Below, in pieces: positions 33,816-42,950 of a stretch of DNA of 64,000 nt (the first letter of the stretch is position 1; each line of letters opens with the position of its first letter). The translations under genes and the position numbers were made by a program. The notes below the pieces were generated by a model. That model saw only the letters and a list, made by a program, of their open reading frames with translations, was not told where the DNA came from and did no database searches. The stretch lies in the NCBI GenBank assembly GCA_965230045.1, contig OZ245940.1, forward strand, positions 3,968,001 through 4,032,000, written 5' to 3'. The stretch comes from G963662905 sp965230045 (GTDB lineage Bacteria; Bacteroidota; Bacteroidia; Bacteroidales; WRLA01).

Positions 33816-34801
33816 TGGAACGCATAAAACTCTGGATGGCGCCCATGTTGGGCTATACGGAACATAAATTCCGCAACACTTTTTGCCGACATTTTGAGGG
33901 CTTGAACGCAGCCATCAGTCCATTTGTAACTTTGGTAAAAGGACGTAGAGTAAAATACAGTCACCTGAAAGACCTATGGCCCGAGCACAATAAACAGATG
34001 CCGATAATCCCGCAAATTATTGGCAATGAACCAGAAGAATTTGTGATGATGGCCGACACATTGCTGGATTTGGGCTATACGGAATGCAACTGGAACCTGG
34101 GTTGCCCGGTATGGCGTGTTGCGCGAAAGCAGCGTGGCTCCGGCCTCCTGCCCTATCCCGAACGCATCAAAAGCATACTGGATTTTGTAATCCCAAAAAC
34201 CAAAAACAGCATTTCGCTGAAAATCCGCCTTGGCTACCACCATCCGGACGAAGTTGATCAATTAATCGAATTGTTTCACCAATACCCCATAAAACGATTA
34301 ATCCTGCATCCGCGTATTGGCAAACAACTTTACGGAGGTACAGTAAATCTGGAAAAATTCCGTTCGCTCTACCCGCAAATCTCATTGCCGTTTATGTATA
34401 ATGGTGATATTTTTGAGAAAGCTGATTTAAAAAAACTACAAGACGAATTCCCTCAGATAAAGGATTTTATGATTGGCAGGGGAATTTTCCTGAACCCTTT
34501 TTTGGCCGAGGAGATCAAAGACATAAAAAATCCAAAATCACGACAGCAACGTTTTCTTGATTTTCATAATGACCTAATGCACATCATGCAGGAAGGCGCA
34601 AAACGGGAAAGCAATTTCCTCAACAAAATGAAAGAATACTGGCAATATTTCCGTTATATGTACCCTGATGCTACTGAAATCCAGGAACTGTTTCGCTGTA
34701 ATGAACCGGATAGCTTTCAAAAAACGGCACAGCACATCATCCTGAAAAGCGAGCCGGATTGCATCAAACCCTTAAATTTCAATGACACAAACACCCACTG
34801 A
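33815..34801 (+). CDS. tRNA-dihydrouridine synthase (Dus)
   Basis: The 328-residue flavin enzyme reduces uridine in tRNA to dihydrouridine. Visible are WMAPMLGYTEHKFR at the start (FMN-binding), NLGCPVWRVARKQRGSGLL (about 94-112, catalytic Cys97), KIRLGYH (about 135) and GRGIFLNPFL (phosphate-binding end). It overlaps yigZ by one base and is followed after two bases by the TrpF-like gene, so the three probably form one transcript. The subfamily (DusA/B/C) cannot be told from this. Confidence 0.92.
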   Translation: MERIKLWMAPMLGYTEHKFRNTFCRHFEGLNAAISPFVTLVKGRRVKYSHLKDLWPEHNKQMPIIPQIIGNEPEEFVMMADTLLDLGYTECNWNLGCPVWRVARKQRGSGLLPYPERIKSILDFVIPKTKNSISLKIRLGYHHPDEVDQLIELFHQYPIKRLILHPRIGKQLYGGTVNLEKFRSLYPQISLPFMYNGDIFEKADLKKLQDEFPQIKDFMIGRGIFLNPFLAEEIKDIKNPKSRQQRFLDFHNDLMHIMQEGAKRESNFLNKMKEYWQYFRYMYPDATEIQELFRCNEPDSFQKTAQHIILKSEPDCIKPLNFNDTNTH

Positions 34802-34803
34802 TC

Positions 34804-35448
34804 ATGCGGACGCGTATAAAAATATGCTGTATCAGTAGCAAAGAAGAAGCTCAAATGGCGATTAATGCCGGAGCTGATGCACTGGGACTTGTTGGACCGA
34901 TGCCGAGCGGTCCGGGAACACTGAATAATGGAGAAATTGCTGCAATTGCACCAACAATCCCGGCTGGTGTCAGCAGCTTTCTGCTTAGCTGCGAAACACT
35001 TGCCAAAAACATCCTGAAGCAATACAGCACATGCCAGACCAACACAATACAACTGGTTGATGCTGTGGCCTTCGGTGAATATGAGCTTATCAGGAAAGCA
35101 TATCCTGCCTTGCGGCTGGTTCAGGTCATCCATGTGATTGACGAAAAATCGATAAAAGAAGCTTTGGCCTACGGTGCAATTGCCGATGGTTTGCTGCTCG
35201 ACAGCGGCCAGCCCTCCAAAGGCATTTTGGGCGGAACAGGCAATACGCACAACTGGAAACTAAGCCGGGAAATCTGCGAGAAGAGCCAAATACCGGTATG
35301 GCTTGCCGGCGGATTAACGGCTGAAAACGTGCGCGGAGCCATTGAGGAGGTGCAGCCTTTTGGAGTAGATTTATGCAGCAGTATTAGAAATAACGGACAA
35401 CTCAACCCCAAAAAGCTTGAAACTTTCATTAAAGCCGTTGGCAGCTAA
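34804..35448 (+). CDS. Phosphoribosylanthranilate isomerase-like protein (TrpF family, divergent)
   Basis: The 214-residue TIM barrel resembles TrpF, which isomerises phosphoribosylanthranilate in tryptophan synthesis. The catalytic-base Cys is kept in KICCIS (canonical KICG), the catalytic-acid Asp in LLLDSGQPSKGILGGTG, and the phosphate-binding end LAGGLTAENV is present. Differences are PSGPGT where family members have SPR, and DLCSSIRNNG where they have DVSSGVE. It lies away from any trp operon, behind dus. It may be a divergent TrpF or a related isomerase. Confidence 0.7.
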   Translation: MRTRIKICCISSKEEAQMAINAGADALGLVGPMPSGPGTLNNGEIAAIAPTIPAGVSSFLLSCETLAKNILKQYSTCQTNTIQLVDAVAFGEYELIRKAYPALRLVQVIHVIDEKSIKEALAYGAIADGLLLDSGQPSKGILGGTGNTHNWKLSREICEKSQIPVWLAGGLTAENVRGAIEEVQPFGVDLCSSIRNNGQLNPKKLETFIKAVGS

Positions 35449-35501
35449 AACCGCTTTTCCATGTTTTCGGCCTTCACGCCAATTCATTGTATTCATTTCA
35501 C

Positions 35502-35509
35502 TACTTTTG
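35502..35509 (+). promoter_or_regulatory. Putative -7 element TACTTTTG before the ABC-F gene
   Basis: TACTTTTG lies 16 bases before the GTG at 35526 and supports that start over an in-frame TTG at 35487, which lies upstream of the element. Confidence 0.5.
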
Positions 35510-35525
35510 CCAAAAATATTCCAGC

Positions 35526-37415
35526 GTGCTCTATCTGCAAGTCGATAACCTCAGTAAATCTCATGGTGAAAAGGAGCTTTTTGAAGACGTTTCTTTCACC
35601 ATCGAACAAGGCCACAAAACTGCCCTGATTGCCAAAAATGGCGCAGGCAAAACCACACTGCTCAACATTCTTTTAGGAAAAGAGCTTCAGGACAATGGCA
35701 AAGTATTTTTGCGCAATGACATTGAAGTTTCCTATCTGGAGCAAGATCCTGTTTTTCCGGCAGAAAGCTCTATTTTCGACTTCATCCTCAGCGCCGACAA
35801 TCAGTTTAACCGCGCCATACGTGCCTATGAAGTGGCCACTGAAAAATTTGCATCGGACAACAGCACCCAAAATCGTTTGATTCTGGAAAAAGCCACAAAC
35901 CAAATGGATGCACTTAACGCATGGGAGTATGAAAAAAATATGCGCGAAGTCCTGGACAAATTCCTGATTACGGACATCCATCAAAAAACAGGAACCCTTT
36001 CGGGCGGCCAGCGCAAACGCCTGGCTTTGGCCAAATGTTTGGTTGATCAGGCCGATTTACTGATACTTGATGAACCTACCAACCATTTGGATATTGGCAT
36101 GATTGAATGGCTGGAGCAATACCTCAGCCGCAAAAAAGCCAGCCTTCTGCTTGTTACCCACGACCGGTACTTCTTAGATAAGGTATGCAATACAATCGTG
36201 GAAATTGACCAAAAAACAGCTTTCACTTATCGGGGAAATTATGCTTATTATTTAGAAAAACGCCAGGAACGTATTGAAAATGAACAAAAAGGCATCGAGA
36301 AGGCACGTAATCTATACCGGGGTGAATTGGAATGGATGCGCAGAAAGCCACAAGCCAGGGCAACAAAAGCACGGGCACGCATCGACCGCTTTTATAAAAT
36401 AGAAGAACAGGCCAAAAAGAATATCAAGGAAGATAAAACTGAATTTTCGGTGGGTGCCAGGCGGATGGGACGAAAAATCCTCGAAATTGAAGATATCAGC
36501 AAGCGATTTGGCGAAAAACAAATCATCAAGGACTTTAGCTATATTTTCCAGAAAGGCGAAAAAATTGGGATTGTCGGCCCAAACGGCGCAGGCAAATCGA
36601 GCCTTCTGAACATCATCAACGGCCTTATCAAACCCGATCAGGGCAAGGTAGTTGTTGGCGAAACTGTTGTTTTTGGCTATTATCGGCAGGAAGGATTTAA
36701 GGAACCGGGCGATCGACGTATTATCGACATCATGAAAGATATTGCGGAAGAGGTAGAAACCAAATCAGGAAGGGTGAGCGTTTCGGTTTTCCTGCAGCAT
36801 TTCGGTTTTGCACCACCCGATCAGTACGCATGGTTCAGCACGCTTTCCGGTGGTGAAAAACGCAAATTATATCTGCTCATGATCCTTATGCGCAATCCCA
36901 ATTTCATTATTCTCGATGAACCAACCAACGATTTGGACATTGCCACACTAAATGCTTTGGAGAGTTTTCTCGTTGATTTTCCGGGCTGTTTGATTACCGT
37001 GAGTCACGACCGCTACTTTATGGACAAGCTCTGCGATCATATATTTGCTTTTAATGATGATGGCACAATCAAGGATTTTCCGGGAAATTACAGCCAGTAT
37101 ATCAGCTACCGCGATGAGCAGATCATTTTACAAAAGGCGGATCAAGAGAAACAAAAGACTAATGAACCTAAGCCTGCCGCTACTAAAAGCGGATCAAAAA
37201 AACCCAGCTACAAATATGTCCGCGAATACGAACAACTGGAAGCGGAGATAGCGGAATTGGAAAAACGCAAAGAAGAACTTACCGAACAAATGAATGCAGC
37301 TACTTCGGATGCAGATGAACTCATGAAACTCAGTACGGCATTTCAGGAAAACGAAACAGTTCTGGAGGCAAAAACAGAGCGCTGGATGGAATTGGTGGAT
37401 ATTCTGGAAGGCTAG
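35526..37415 (+). CDS. ABC-F family ATP-binding protein
   Basis: This soluble 629-residue tandem ATPase belongs to the translation-linked ABC-F group (Uup/EttA/YfmR type). It has two nucleotide-binding domains: Walker A GKTTLL and signature LSGGQRKRLALAK with LILDEPTNHLD in the first; GPNGAGKSSLLN, LSGGEKRKLYLL and LDEPTNDLD in the second. A long basic linker (about 235-320, with RARIDRFYKIEEQ) separates them, and a C-terminal coiled coil ends the protein. I chose GTG 35526. ABC-F proteins act at ribosomes. Confidence 0.92.
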   Translation: MLYLQVDNLSKSHGEKELFEDVSFTIEQGHKTALIAKNGAGKTTLLNILLGKELQDNGKVFLRNDIEVSYLEQDPVFPAESSIFDFILSADNQFNRAIRAYEVATEKFASDNSTQNRLILEKATNQMDALNAWEYEKNMREVLDKFLITDIHQKTGTLSGGQRKRLALAKCLVDQADLLILDEPTNHLDIGMIEWLEQYLSRKKASLLLVTHDRYFLDKVCNTIVEIDQKTAFTYRGNYAYYLEKRQERIENEQKGIEKARNLYRGELEWMRRKPQARATKARARIDRFYKIEEQAKKNIKEDKTEFSVGARRMGRKILEIEDISKRFGEKQIIKDFSYIFQKGEKIGIVGPNGAGKSSLLNIINGLIKPDQGKVVVGETVVFGYYRQEGFKEPGDRRIIDIMKDIAEEVETKSGRVSVSVFLQHFGFAPPDQYAWFSTLSGGEKRKLYLLMILMRNPNFIILDEPTNDLDIATLNALESFLVDFPGCLITVSHDRYFMDKLCDHIFAFNDDGTIKDFPGNYSQYISYRDEQIILQKADQEKQKTNEPKPAATKSGSKKPSYKYVREYEQLEAEIAELEKRKEELTEQMNAATSDADELMKLSTAFQENETVLEAKTERWMELVDILEG

Positions 37416-37416
37416 C

Positions 37417-37520
37417 TTCGACTTCGCTCAGCTACCTTTTCGACTTCGCTCAGCTACCTTTTCGACTTCGCTCAGCTACCTTTTCGACTTCGCTCAGCTA
37501 CCTTTTCGACTTCGCCAGCT
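37417..37520. repeat. 22-bp tandem repeat, about five copies
   Basis: The unit TTCGACTTCGCTCAGCTACCTT repeats at an exact period of 22 bases from 37417 to about 37505, the last copy being degenerate. It lies immediately after the ABC-F gene. A related copy CTTCGGCTACGCTCAGC occurs at 40866-40882. This unit resembles dispersed repeats common between genes in Bacteroidota. The gap 37416-37699 holds otherwise only the terminator of the LruC-type gene. Confidence 0.9.
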
Positions 37521-37642
37521 GCTTTTTCAATTATGTCCAAATATTTCTTTGAGTCACTTTTTATGTTAGCGACACTTCTACATTATCCTTACAACACACA
37601 ATATCAATCTATTACTCAACATACACTTTGTACGTTTATAAT

Positions 37643-37676
37643 AAAAAAAAGCCGCTTCCTTTTTCGAAGCAGCTTT
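37643..37676 (-). terminator. Terminator of the LruC-type gene
   Basis: On the minus strand AAAGCTGCTTC pairs with GAAGCGGCTTT through one G-U position, with the T run 37650-37643 following. It is 24 bases after the stop at 37700. Confidence 0.75.
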
Positions 37677-37699
37677 TGATGTGTTATCAAAAAATATCC

Positions 37700-39730
37700 T
37701 TAGAAGATATTATTCGTATTTCGGTAACCCGATTGGTTTTTAAACCAGTCCGGGTATTGAGTTCCGTTGCTTTCAGCCCATGTACCAAAGAAGTTGTAGG
37801 CATCAATAATGGCTGTTTTCTCAATCGGGTAGTCAAATTCCTCGGTAATATGTATTGCCCATGGCAGGTTATTATCAGTTTGATAGTATTTTCCTGCATC
37901 AGGGTTTGTATCATCATTACGCGTTCCAAACAAACTGGCATCAGCTTGATCCGTAGGAACTTTTCCGGGGAGATGCACTTCACGGCCCCGCGTCTGGTTT
38001 GCAAAGATAAACGGATTATAAGGAGGTATTCCGATATTTGTCAATGCAACAGGGCTATTAAAGAGAATATTGATATTAATAGTCTCCGGATCAACACTCA
38101 TACTGCCCGGCGTTGTGTTTACACCAATTGTTCCATTACCCGGATGGCCAAGAACTTCAAAACTGTTATCGAAAACCATTACAACAGCTTTTGACTGGCC
38201 ACTTTCGGTATTATTGGAGTTCAATGAAATTATATCCTGTGTAAGGTGGACACCTGTTACTGAAGCAATTTGAGATGGGGTAACATCAAGCTGAAATCCA
38301 AAACCGTTTTTAAATCCGGCACCGGAAGCGCGCAAACGAAAATCTGCATCTATTTCCACAACTTCATTATCCGCATTAGTAATCTGATTGATATTGTAAT
38401 CTACAATCATATCATTAAAATCGTAATCCCCTTTTGAAGGCCACAGGTCTTCATAAGCAAGCGTACCCCATACACCTTCCTGAGGATAATAATTATTGAA
38501 TGCACGTTCCGGATCATTAGGGTAATCATCAAAATTATCAGAAACGCCATCCTCATCCGCATCATCTTCAGTATAAGTCACCGGAGGATAACCCGATTGG
38601 TCTACTGCAGTGATTGGATTGGCCGTTACATAAAACATTGCATCATTGAAATCATCATCAGAATGACCTTCGCGGGGCAAATCTTCAAAACCAATCAGAA
38701 AAATATCACGGCCATTATCAACCAAAGTAACAACATGCTGACGTTTATTCGCAGCACTTTCAGGGTTTAAATCAGGGTTGGAATAATAAATAGGATTGTT
38801 GGTATTGATTCCACCAGATGAAAACCCATTAGCGATAAGCACCCAACCAATGCCTGTATTTGCCGGGAACTGACCGAGATAAACTTTATCGCCTGTTTGC
38901 AGGGCTCCGCCACTACCTTGAAATGAGATATTTGGAAAGATAACATTCACTGTTTCAATATTATCAGGATTGGTTGGTGGCTGATCAATTGGGAAAGTAT
39001 AATATCCCAAAACATTTTTATAGCCAGCGCCTTCATGCACGAATGTAATCCATACGTCACAAGCTTCGGTAAGCAGAAAGTCATAATTATTATCCGGGTC
39101 AAGATATTCCGGGTTATAAGTAGGTACAGGACGCCTTTCAGGAAAACTCGCATTAACATCATTTAAGAATTCCTGATCCACAACATCACCGGGATTTTCA
39201 AGATAATCAGGAAGCCCTGCACTGTTGTATGTTCCCATTGGGACAAAAGTAGCATCTGTTGTTTTAAAAGGAATCGAAGATGATTTCATGATGCCCGCAC
39301 GTGAGCCACCAATTGTAATGGCAATTTGCTCCAAACCTGAAACATTTACCTGTGTTTCTGAAGGCAGCCCCAGATAATCAGTTTCGATAACAAGCTCCTG
39401 AATGTAATCAGGGATTTCCCTGTTAAAGGAAAAAACTCCGGATTTATCGCTTGTTCCGCTCGCAAGCAGTTTCCCATTGTCTTCGGTGCTGGCCGACATC
39501 AGGCGCAAAGGGACATCAACCAAGGGCATATCCTGAGCAGTAAGCACTTTAATGCTAAAAGCAACCGGATGGGATGTATTAAAATCAAAACCTCCTGGAA
39601 TCTGGAGGTCGTTCATACTGACTTCAGTCGGATTTGTATCAACCGGATCTTGGGTAATCTCTTCGCGCTTACAGGAAGAAAATATGACAATAGCGGCAGA
39701 TAATATCATTAAAAAATTTTGTATTTTCAT
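37700..39730 (-). CDS. LruC-domain surface lipoprotein
   Basis: The product has 676 residues. A signal with lipobox (VIFSSCK) anchors it, and acidic residues follow. From about residue 200 the sequence shows the LruC/DUF4114/DUF4842 features: VWITFVHEGAGYKNVLGYYTF, IGFEDLPREGHSDDDFNDAMFYV and a calcium-loop-like DDADEDGVSDNFDDYPND. A second domain has YEDLWPSKGDYDFNDMIVDY. Such proteins are large surface lipoproteins of Bacteroidota. Function is not established. I chose the ATG at 39730 because it starts the signal peptide; the in-frame upstream extension has none of the signal features. Confidence 0.85.
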   Translation of the reverse strand: MKIQNFLMILSAAIVIFSSCKREEITQDPVDTNPTEVSMNDLQIPGGFDFNTSHPVAFSIKVLTAQDMPLVDVPLRLMSASTEDNGKLLASGTSDKSGVFSFNREIPDYIQELVIETDYLGLPSETQVNVSGLEQIAITIGGSRAGIMKSSSIPFKTTDATFVPMGTYNSAGLPDYLENPGDVVDQEFLNDVNASFPERRPVPTYNPEYLDPDNNYDFLLTEACDVWITFVHEGAGYKNVLGYYTFPIDQPPTNPDNIETVNVIFPNISFQGSGGALQTGDKVYLGQFPANTGIGWVLIANGFSSGGINTNNPIYYSNPDLNPESAANKRQHVVTLVDNGRDIFLIGFEDLPREGHSDDDFNDAMFYVTANPITAVDQSGYPPVTYTEDDADEDGVSDNFDDYPNDPERAFNNYYPQEGVWGTLAYEDLWPSKGDYDFNDMIVDYNINQITNADNEVVEIDADFRLRASGAGFKNGFGFQLDVTPSQIASVTGVHLTQDIISLNSNNTESGQSKAVVMVFDNSFEVLGHPGNGTIGVNTTPGSMSVDPETININILFNSPVALTNIGIPPYNPFIFANQTRGREVHLPGKVPTDQADASLFGTRNDDTNPDAGKYYQTDNNLPWAIHITEEFDYPIEKTAIIDAYNFFGTWAESNGTQYPDWFKNQSGYRNTNNIF

Positions 39731-39889
39731 AAGACTATGTTTATAGGTGTTTAAAAAACACTTCAACAAGCATGCCATAAATCATATAAAACTGATTTCA
39801 AGTAACTTACAAAAAAATGCATTTGATATCAGGTTTAAAAACAAAATTAGCTTTCACTGGAGCGCACATACAGATGGAAATATATAGAT

Positions 39890-39948
39890 ATAAAAAAAAT
39901 CAGGTTGATGAAAAAATGGTCAGTTAATTCATATATCAACCTGATTTT
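39890..39948 (-). terminator. Terminator of the 40036-40443 gene
   Basis: A 14-bp perfect inverted repeat (AAAATCAGGTTGAT at 39896-39909 and ATCAACCTGATTTT at 39935-39948) is followed on the minus strand by T-rich sequence to 39890. It lies 88 bases after the gene's stop. The rest of 39731-40035 shows no gene. Confidence 0.6.
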
Positions 39949-40035
39949 CACCTATTAATCGATCAATAAAAATCTACAAACCGAAAAACAGGCACAATTT
40001 TCCCAAAATGAAACTAAATTCCCAAAATGAAAAAA

Positions 40036-40443
40036 CTATTCAACACTTGAAATACCGAGGACTTTTCTATATCTCGTAGCAGCCCATTCAAGATCGAGTT
40101 TAATGGTTTTAATCGGATTAAAACCAGCGTCAATCATAGGACGCCAATCAGAATCTTTTTTAAGGTCAGTTGAAATTGACTGGGTGCCTTTTCTGGGGAA
40201 AATAACCCAAAGGGCACCATAATCATTCATCACACCCTGAATATCCTCCGCCAATTTTTCAATATCCCATGTGTACTGAACAAAGTACATGACAAATTTG
40301 ATGTTTTCCAGTCCTTCGAGGGAGGTATGTACATCAACAGCTTCTGGAAAAATCTGAATAAACTTTTTTGGCGAATAAGGCATATTACATATTGCCACGG
40401 TTGAAGCACCGGGATACCTAAGCCTTTCTAACAATGGATTCAT
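40036..40443 (-). CDS. DUF3052-like protein
   Basis: The 135-residue protein resembles DUF3052 family members: an N-terminal part, then WVIFPRKGTQSISTDLKKDS (about 79-98) and DLEWAATRYRKVLG near the end, the same arrangement of a strand with KxG and an Asp-Trp near the terminus. No enzyme activity is established for it. It is followed by a terminator-like hairpin. Confidence 0.65.
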   Translation of the reverse strand: MNPLLERLRYPGASTVAICNMPYSPKKFIQIFPEAVDVHTSLEGLENIKFVMYFVQYTWDIEKLAEDIQGVMNDYGALWVIFPRKGTQSISTDLKKDSDWRPMIDAGFNPIKTIKLDLEWAATRYRKVLGISSVE

Positions 40444-41073
40444 AACATCTTTTTGTTTTAGTTGTTTTTTGGTATAAAAATATGGTCACTAAAATACTCA
40501 ATTTTAGCCATTTTAAAATTCCCCGGATAGTCCAGGCACCTACATATTAAAGAAGCTCGAATATATAATCAATACGAAAACCCTTAATATAAGACCCAAA
40601 TATACAACAATATATTAAACAGGCTAAATTTTAGCATAAAAATACACGGTTTTAAAATTAAATCCTTCATTTTTATGAAATATTTTGCATCAACAAATCA
40701 AAATTCGCTGACTCTATAAGGCTATTAGTCGGGTTTAGGGACAAAAAGCCTGATACGGAGATAAATTAGTTTCTGTCCATAATGTCCGATCTCAGCGTTA
40801 TTCTTGTTCTGAAACCAAGTCATCCCGTACAAACGGGACTCCTTGTTTTCAGCCCTGCGAATGCACTTCGGCTACGCTCAGCACAACGCCTCGACCTCGA
40901 ACATTCTGAATCAGAAACCCGACTTTATAGACAAACACTAATTATGCAAAAGCAGAATCCTGTTGGAGCAATCAATTTTCGGGTAAGCCAATAATTTATA
41001 GGAAAATAAGGGGCTTTGCCGGCAAGCACTATAATAGCAGCCGGCTTTGGATATAAAGAAGACCAAAATTTAG
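40444..41073. other. Gene-free stretch with one dispersed-repeat copy
   Basis: A 630-base AT-rich gap. CTTCGGCTACGCTCAGC at 40866-40882 is a copy of the repeat family also seen at 37417-37520. Near 41010-41050 two GCCGGC-containing pieces echo the terminator stem downstream. An open frame at 40782-40994 runs over the repeat and has no recognisable features, so I leave it out. I see no other gene or structure. Confidence 0.6.
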
Positions 41074-41099
41074 AAAAAAAAAGGCCGGCAAAGCCGGCC
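41074..41099 (-). terminator. Terminator of the RNA-binding protein gene
   Basis: GGCCGGC AAA GCCGGCC (41083-41099) is a perfect 7-bp hairpin, with a run of nine A in the plus strand (T on minus) at 41074-41082. It lies about 140 bases after the RRM gene's stop. Confidence 0.8.
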
Positions 41100-41237
41100 A
41101 TCAAAATTGTTTGGGATTTTCAGGAATTATTGATTCAATAACACATTATATCTAGAAAAAAACTTAAGATCAATTTTAAAACAGAAGATAAGGTGATTTG
41201 TCAATGAAATCCCGAAGAATGGGAAGAAATTAGTGGA

Positions 41238-41537
41238 TTAGTACTGGTTTCTTCTGAAACCACCGCCACCACCTCTGCGACCACCGCCATCATTCTGGCG
41301 TTCACGGGCTTGGTTAACGATTAGGTTACGGCCCTTAAGGTCAGTGCCATTGAGGTTTTCCATTGCCTCACGGGCTTCGGCCTCATTTTCCATTTCAACA
41401 AAACCGAATCCTTTGCTACGGCCAGTTTCACGATCTGTAATAATTTTAGCGGAAACAACTTCGCCATAGCTTTCAAAAGCACTTTTCAAATCACCTTCTT
41501 CTAAATGATAGTGAAGGTTACCTACATAAATGTTCAT
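41238..41537 (-). CDS. Small RNA-binding protein with one RRM domain
   Basis: The 99-residue protein has one RRM: RNP2 (IYVGNL, residues 3-8) and RNP1 (RSKGFGFVEM, about 40-49), then a Gly/Arg-rich tail (GGGRRGGGGGFRR). Such glycine-rich RRM proteins are found in Bacteroidota and cyanobacteria and bind RNA non-specifically, often in cold stress. A TACCTTTG -7 element lies upstream. Confidence 0.93.
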   Translation of the reverse strand: MNIYVGNLHYHLEEGDLKSAFESYGEVVSAKIITDRETGRSKGFGFVEMENEAEAREAMENLNGTDLKGRNLIVNQARERQNDGGGRRGGGGGFRRNQY

Positions 41538-41569
41538 AAAAAATAAAAGTTAGAAAATTAATAACGCCA

Positions 41570-41577
41570 CAAAGGTA
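41570..41577 (-). promoter_or_regulatory. -7 element TACCTTTG of the RRM gene
   Basis: On the minus strand TACCTTTG (41577 to 41570) fits TAnnTTTG, 32 bases before the ATG at 41537. A -33 element is not clear. Confidence 0.45.
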
Positions 41578-41640
41578 GCTGATTTTAGATCGGTTTTACT
41601 AAATTCTCAATTATTTTTTGTTAAATAATTGTTTTCTACT

Positions 41641-41671
41641 AAAAAAAGCCTATCGAAATGATCGACAGGCT
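41641..41671 (-). terminator. Terminator of the aminotransferase gene
   Basis: On the minus strand AGCCTGTCGA pairs with TCGATAGGCT (one G-U pair), followed by T7 at 41647-41641. It is 33 bases after the stop at 41705. Confidence 0.8.
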
Positions 41672-41704
41672 GTTCTGAGATGCTCAATAAAAGCAAATTA
41701 CAGG

Positions 41705-42895
41705 CTATTTCGAATAACCTACTTTCTCAAAGGCCCGGGCAAGACGTTTCATTCCTTCCATCATCACCTCTTCTGACACATTAGTAAAATTCATCCTCAA
41801 CGTATTTTTCTTTTTCCTGTTTACGAAAAAAGGTTCTCCGGGAACAAATGCAACGCCTTCTTCTACTGCTGCCCTAAAAAGCTTTAAGGCGTCCATATCC
41901 TCCCTGATGGTGAGCCAGATAAACATTCCTCCCTCAGGTTTGGTATATTCAACAAAATCGGGCAGGTATTCTTTAATAGCCCGAATCATGGCATCTTTTT
42001 GTTTTCCGTAAAAGTCACTGATTTTGGAAACATGCTGATCCAAATCATGGTCATCGAGGAACTGCGCCATAATGCGCTGTGTCAGGTAACTTGTATGCAA
42101 ATCACTGGCCTGCTTGGCGATATAGAGCTTTTCATAGATTTCTTTGGGAGCAACGAGCCATCCCAGTCGGCATCCCGGAGAAACCGTTTTACTGAAAGAT
42201 CCCATTAATATAGTGTGTTCATAAAGATTTCTGAAGGATTCGCCAGGTGTTCCTTCAAACCGGATATCGCCGTAGGGATCATCAACCAACAAAAGTGTAT
42301 TGTGCTTTTTAAGCAAATCAGCAATTTTTTGACGCTTCTCATCGGAATAAGTCAATCCTGTGGGATTTTGAAAATTTGGGATAGAATAAAATGCCTTGAT
42401 GTCTTGATTTTCAAGAATTTGTTCCATTTCTACAAGATCAGGGCCATCATTTTGCAGGCTCACAGGGAAAAATTCCGGTTGGTAAACTATAAAACTCTGA
42501 ATAGCTGCCAGGTACGTAGGGTTTTCGATTAAAAGCCCATCCCCTTTATTCATCAAAACTTTGGCCAGTAAATCGATTCCCTGCTGCGACCCGCTGGTTA
42601 TGAGGATTTGTTCAAGGGGCACATCCAGGTTAAATTTTTGTTTGTACCGCTTTGAAATATGTGCACGCAGCGGCTTATACCCTTCAGTGATGGTATATTG
42701 CAGTGCATCTGTATTGCAATCCATGAGCACTTTATTGGACGCCTGGCGAAACTCTTCAACCGGAAAAAAATCAGGGTTTGGCAATCCGCCGGCAAAGGAA
42801 ATTATATCGTCATTTTGAATAAGACTTAAAATTTCGCGTATAAAAGACTTGGGCACGCTATTGATACGCTCTGAAAAAAGATTTGAATAGTTCAT
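41705..42895 (-). CDS. PLP-dependent aminotransferase, 2-aminoadipate-type
   Basis: The 396-residue fold-type I aminotransferase (class I/II; LysN, GntR/MocR-like branch). The PLP lysine is in ILMGSFSKTVSPGCRLGW. Further family marks: LITSGSQQGIDLL (about 90), YSIPNFQNPTG (about 171), LLVDDPYGDIRF, RMNFTNVSEE (Arg). Substrate: an aromatic or aminoadipate-type amino acid with 2-oxoglutarate, not settled by sequence. A good promoter and an operator-like palindrome lie upstream. Confidence 0.9.
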   Translation of the reverse strand: MNYSNLFSERINSVPKSFIREILSLIQNDDIISFAGGLPNPDFFPVEEFRQASNKVLMDCNTDALQYTITEGYKPLRAHISKRYKQKFNLDVPLEQILITSGSQQGIDLLAKVLMNKGDGLLIENPTYLAAIQSFIVYQPEFFPVSLQNDGPDLVEMEQILENQDIKAFYSIPNFQNPTGLTYSDEKRQKIADLLKKHNTLLLVDDPYGDIRFEGTPGESFRNLYEHTILMGSFSKTVSPGCRLGWLVAPKEIYEKLYIAKQASDLHTSYLTQRIMAQFLDDHDLDQHVSKISDFYGKQKDAMIRAIKEYLPDFVEYTKPEGGMFIWLTIREDMDALKLFRAAVEEGVAFVPGEPFFVNRKKKNTLRMNFTNVSEEVMMEGMKRLARAFEKVGYSK

Positions 42896-42931
42896 ACCTT
42901 TAATTTTGGTGGATTAATTGATCGAAATTTC

Positions 42932-42950
42932 GGACGATTTCTGATCGTCC
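42932..42950. promoter_or_regulatory. Operator-like palindrome at the aminotransferase promoter
   Basis: GGACGAT (42932-42938) and ATCGTCC (44-50 in 42944-42950) form a perfect 7-bp inverted repeat spaced by five bases. Its outer edge touches the G of the TACCTTTG -7 element, so a bound repressor would cover the transcription start. A second palindrome CGAAATTTCG is beside it. Confidence 0.6.

Noticed and set aside
35487..35525. Longer N-terminus for the ABC-F protein from TTG 35487
   Set aside because: The promoter -7 element at 35502-35509 lies within it and the GTG 35526 gives the usual family start.
37417..37520. Possible CRISPR array
   Set aside because: The 22-base units are directly adjacent, with no unique spacers and no cas genes.
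40782..40994. 70-residue open frame in the gap before the RRM gene
   Set aside because: It runs through a dispersed repeat, has no signal, domain or promoter, and its composition is unlike that of the neighbouring genes.
41641..41671. Riboswitch or attenuator near the aminotransferase
   Set aside because: It is a simple hairpin with a T run after the stop codon, which is a terminator.
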